From positions 2,433 through 11,006 of the forward strand of contig DCSU01000018.1 of the NCBI GenBank assembly GCA_002325785.1: a stretch of DNA of 8,574 nt, written 5' to 3'. Below are positions 5,978 to 8,574 of this stretch, one piece after another. The notes beneath the pieces are model-generated. The model was given only the letters and a program-made list of their open reading frames with translations. It was not told the origin of the DNA and ran no database searches. The stretch comes from Bacteroidales bacterium UBA1458 (lineage in GTDB: Bacteria > Bacteroidota > Bacteroidia > Bacteroidales > VadinHA17). The position numbers were made by a program, and so were the translations under genes. Each line of letters starts with the position of its first letter. Positions within the stretch are counted from its first letter, which is position 1.

Positions 5978-8574
5978 ATGAGCAGAAGAAAACTCTTAAT
6001 ACTGCTGTCCGTAATACTGGGTTTCATGCTGGCCTCCCCGGCATCAGGCCAGTTCTATAACGGCATGCAGATGACCTTCGGCAAAAACCGGATACAGTAC
6101 AATGACTTCTACTGGACCTATTTCAGGTTTGACGAGATGGACTGCTACTATACGGAATTCGGCCGTGAGGTGGCTGAATATGCCTGCAAGGTGGCCGAGG
6201 AGAAGCTCAATGAGATAGAAGACTATTTTGATTATACGCTTGACAAACGGCTTATCCTCATAGTCTATAACAAGAAGAACGATTTCAGGCAGAGCAACAT
6301 CGGGCTTATCTCTGCGGAAGATGACTATAACGTGGGGGGATACAGCCGGGTGATCAAGAACAAGGTGATGCTCTGGTTCAATGGCGACCACGAGGAGTTC
6401 AGCAGGCTCATCGCTTCTGCAGTAGCCGAGGTTGTGGTGTATGAGATGCTGTACAACGCCGATGTGCGGGACAGGGTCACCAGCAACTCTCAGATCCAGA
6501 TCCCCGACTGGTACATCAAGGGACTGATCAACTATGTTGCATACGGGTGGGAGAGCGAGACTGACAATCGCGTCAGGGACGGCTTTGAAAACGGGAGATA
6601 CAAGAACCTTGACAACCTCGAATATGAGGAGGCGGTTTACGCAGGTCATTCATTCTGGAAATTTATCGGCGATACTTACGGCGACGCTATTATTCCCAAT
6701 ATTATCTACCTGTCAAAGATCTACAAGAATATTGAGGATGGCTTCCTTTACGGGCTGGGCAAAAGTATCAAGGATACCTACCGCGACTGGAGGGGTTATT
6801 ATGAAGAATATTATGCTGTTAAACCCGGAGAGAACTACTCCGGCCCGGCCGAGTTAAAAAAATCTAAGCCCTTTGAGCGCTTCACCACCGTCAAGGTGTC
6901 ACCTGACGGCCGCCAGGTTGCATGGGTTTCAAACGACTGGGGTAAAAGACGGATATGGCTCTATGACTCGGCCACCGGCAAAACTAACAAGCTGTTCACC
7001 ATAGAACCCAAATTTGAACAGTCAGTTGACCATTCCTACCCGGTCCTGACATGGCATCCCGGGGGACAGATACTGACATTTACCAACGAAGAGAAGGGAG
7101 GAGTGGAACTCTATTTCTTCCGCACCGGGGAGAAGAAATTCGAACACCGTACCATGCCATTCTTTGAGAAAGTACTTTCTCTCTCATACTCCCCCGACGG
7201 GTCAAGGCTTGTCGTGTCAGCGGTGATCAATGGTATGACTGATATCTATGTTCATACTATCATCAGCGGAACCAATGAGAGGATCACCTTTGACGTGGCC
7301 GATGACCGTGACCCTTCATTCATCAGCGGAAGAGATGAGACCATAATCTTCTCATCAAACAGGCTGGCTGACACGCTTTCCAACAGAGGCGATCCGCAGG
7401 AGCGCACCGGGCTGACATATAATCTCTTCACCTATGACCTCAGGGCAGGCAACGGACAACTGACCAGGCTGGGTGACGGCACTCTCAATGACCACCTTAA
7501 ACCTATCGGCGCCTCAGCTGCCTCAACAGGATTCCTGGGCAACGGCAATGGCATAATAAACTATTATGACGCCACCGTTGACAGCGCTATCGCCTACATT
7601 GATACCGCACTTCATTACAGCTACTTCATCAGCCCCCGGCAGGCAACTGATTTCCCGAGAAACCTGGAGGCCTTTGACAGGAGAGGCGGACAGGATGCTG
7701 CAGTGATTTTTGACGATGGCCGTTACAGGCTTCTCACCGGCTCTTCCACCGATCTTCCCGCTGTCAGAACCGAAGATGTCAAAACCACCGCATGGCGTGC
7801 CGAGGAGACTGCCATGCTGCATGCTGCTGATAGCATAAACCAGCTCAGAGACCGCCTTCTGGCCGAACGCGCAAGGATGAATGACACACTGAAAAAGCCT
7901 CTCTACGAATACTACGCAGCTGACGAACCCATAGACTTCCGTAACTATGTCTTTGAAAAGGAAAAGGAGAATTTCTATGAGCTTCAATGGAGGAAGGATT
8001 ACATGGATGTTGACCTCGACACCTCACGTATGCCCATGCCTGATGCCCTTGTATACAGACCTGCGTTCTATAATAACTATTCAGCCGCCCAGATCGATTT
8101 CAACTTCCTTAACAATACCTACCAGGCATACAACGGCGGTGCCCCCTATTTCAACCCCGGCCTGAACCTGCTCCTTAAAATAGGTACGATTGACCTCTTT
8201 GAGGACTACCGCATTACAGGTGGTTTCAGGTTCTCCGGCAACTTCGACAGCAATGAATACCTGGTCAGCCTGGAAGCCCTCAGGGGCAAATTCGACAAAC
8301 AGGTCATCTTCCACAAACAGTCGTTCGACAGTTACAATGACACCAGCTATTACAAGATAAAAAGCTATACCACCTACATGTCGCTCAGAAAACCACTGAG
8401 CGCTGTCATGGCCCTGAAAGGGACTCTCACATACAGGTATGACAACTATATCATCCAGTCAACTGACCAGGCCAGCCTCGTGGCTCCGTCATTTGACAGG
8501 CATTGGGTGGGACTTAAGGGTGAACTGATCTATGACAATACCCGCAAACGCACCATCAATATTTATAACGGTCT
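5978..8574 (+). CDS. Large exported protein: peptidase-MA-like domain, TolB-like propeller and probable outer-membrane barrel (3' partial)
   Basis: The frame is open from ATG 5978 to the window edge (865 full codons, no stop); no upstream in-frame ATG exists back to the -7 box. Residues 1-24 are a signal peptide (MSRRKLLILL..., cut near ASG before Gln25). Residues about 40-285 resemble the peptidase-MA gluzincin fold: LILIVYNKKNDFR at about 92-104, a helix at about 139-158 where HExxH is expected, and PDWYIKGLINYV at 176-187 where relatives have a PxWxxEGxAEY-like motif. The zinc ligands are absent: the helix reads IASAVAEVVVYEM and Lys181 replaces Glu. Residues about 300-520 hold PD40/TolB-like propeller blades (SPDGRQVAW at 308, HPGGQILTF at 360, SPDGSRLVV at 406, DDRDPSF then FSSNR at about 442-461). 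A charged helix lies at about 608-640. From about 700 on, alternating strands such as GTIDLFEDYRITGGFRFSG suggest an outer-membrane barrel that continues past the edge. Its function is unknown; a TolB label alone would mislead, since the real TolB is smaller and has no barrel. Confidence 0.85.
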   Translation, partial: MSRRKLLILLSVILGFMLASPASGQFYNGMQMTFGKNRIQYNDFYWTYFRFDEMDCYYTEFGREVAEYACKVAEEKLNEIEDYFDYTLDKRLILIVYNKKNDFRQSNIGLISAEDDYNVGGYSRVIKNKVMLWFNGDHEEFSRLIASAVAEVVVYEMLYNADVRDRVTSNSQIQIPDWYIKGLINYVAYGWESETDNRVRDGFENGRYKNLDNLEYEEAVYAGHSFWKFIGDTYGDAIIPNIIYLSKIYKNIEDGFLYGLGKSIKDTYRDWRGYYEEYYAVKPGENYSGPAELKKSKPFERFTTVKVSPDGRQVAWVSNDWGKRRIWLYDSATGKTNKLFTIEPKFEQSVDHSYPVLTWHPGGQILTFTNEEKGGVELYFFRTGEKKFEHRTMPFFEKVLSLSYSPDGSRLVVSAVINGMTDIYVHTIISGTNERITFDVADDRDPSFISGRDETIIFSSNRLADTLSNRGDPQERTGLTYNLFTYDLRAGNGQLTRLGDGTLNDHLKPIGASAASTGFLGNGNGIINYYDATVDSAIAYIDTALHYSYFISPRQATDFPRNLEAFDRRGGQDAAVIFDDGRYRLLTGSSTDLPAVRTEDVKTTAWRAEETAMLHAADSINQLRDRLLAERARMNDTLKKPLYEYYAADEPIDFRNYVFEKEKENFYELQWRKDYMDVDLDTSRMPMPDALVYRPAFYNNYSAAQIDFNFLNNTYQAYNGGAPYFNPGLNLLLKIGTIDLFEDYRITGGFRFSGNFDSNEYLVSLEALRGKFDKQVIFHKQSFDSYNDTSYYKIKSYTTYMSLRKPLSAVMALKGTLTYRYDNYIIQSTDQASLVAPSFDRHWVGLKGELIYDNTRKRTINIYNG

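Noticed and set aside
5809..6027. 72-residue open frame on the minus strand across the divergent gap
   Set aside because: It covers both promoter boxes and the start of the plus-strand gene, and its composition does not look like a protein. It is more likely chance in an A/T-rich gap.
6044..6649. 201-residue open frame on the minus strand
   Set aside because: It is antisense to the well-supported plus-strand exported protein, has no recognisable motif, and looks like a shadow of biased third-codon positions.
6860..7500. Reading the plus-strand gene as tolB
   Set aside because: The propeller repeats are TolB-like, but the protease-like N-terminus, the total length and the C-terminal barrel-like strands do not match TolB, and no tol-pal genes are nearby.

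Overview
The window looks like an ordinary chromosomal segment of a member of the Bacteroidota, probably Bacteroidales-like. The reasons are the gene families (a PorT-like outer-membrane barrel, a DUF4369/TlpA-type lipoprotein, DUF1573 repeats, a MeaB with the Bacteroidota-type N-terminus), the lack of Shine-Dalgarno sequences before the starts, A/T-rich initiation regions, and several exact matches to the Bacteroidota -7 promoter box TAnnTTTG. I see no insertion sequence, CRISPR array, integrase, tRNA or rRNA. Codon use appears uniform by eye, with no sign of recent transfer.

Layout. Five genes lie on the minus strand and are read from right to left. First comes a secreted protein with two DUF1573 domains (5758 to 4667). 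After 26 bases follows meaB (4640 to 3543), then a thioredoxin-fold lipoprotein (3478 to 2372) with its own likely promoter. A rho-independent terminator (2345 to 2309) separates it from a HerA/YjgR-type DUF853 ATPase (2293 to 764). Next, 27 bases further on, is a small PorT-like outer-membrane barrel (736 to 50), closed by a perfect hairpin terminator at the left edge. One gene lies on the plus strand (5978 to beyond 8574). It encodes a very large exported protein, cut by the right edge after 865 codons, with a peptidase-MA-like N-terminal region, a TolB-like propeller and the start of what looks like an outer-membrane barrel. The 219-base divergent gap between DUF1573 and this gene holds back-to-back -7 boxes and a 7-bp inverted repeat between them.

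How the genes may fit together. Four of the six proteins are exported (barrel, lipoprotein, DUF1573 protein, large plus-strand protein). The two cytosolic ones are the MeaB GTPase, which serves methylmalonyl-CoA mutase (not encoded here), and the DUF853 ATPase of unknown role. A thiol/disulfide lipoprotein near a protein with two Cys-Gly-Cys motifs makes an envelope redox link conceivable, but this is inference. The observation most worth following is the plus-strand protein. Its N-terminal domain keeps the layout of a gluzincin metalloprotease, but all the expected zinc ligands are replaced, which suggests a dead protease fused to a propeller and barrel. I found no clear sign of a wholly new system.
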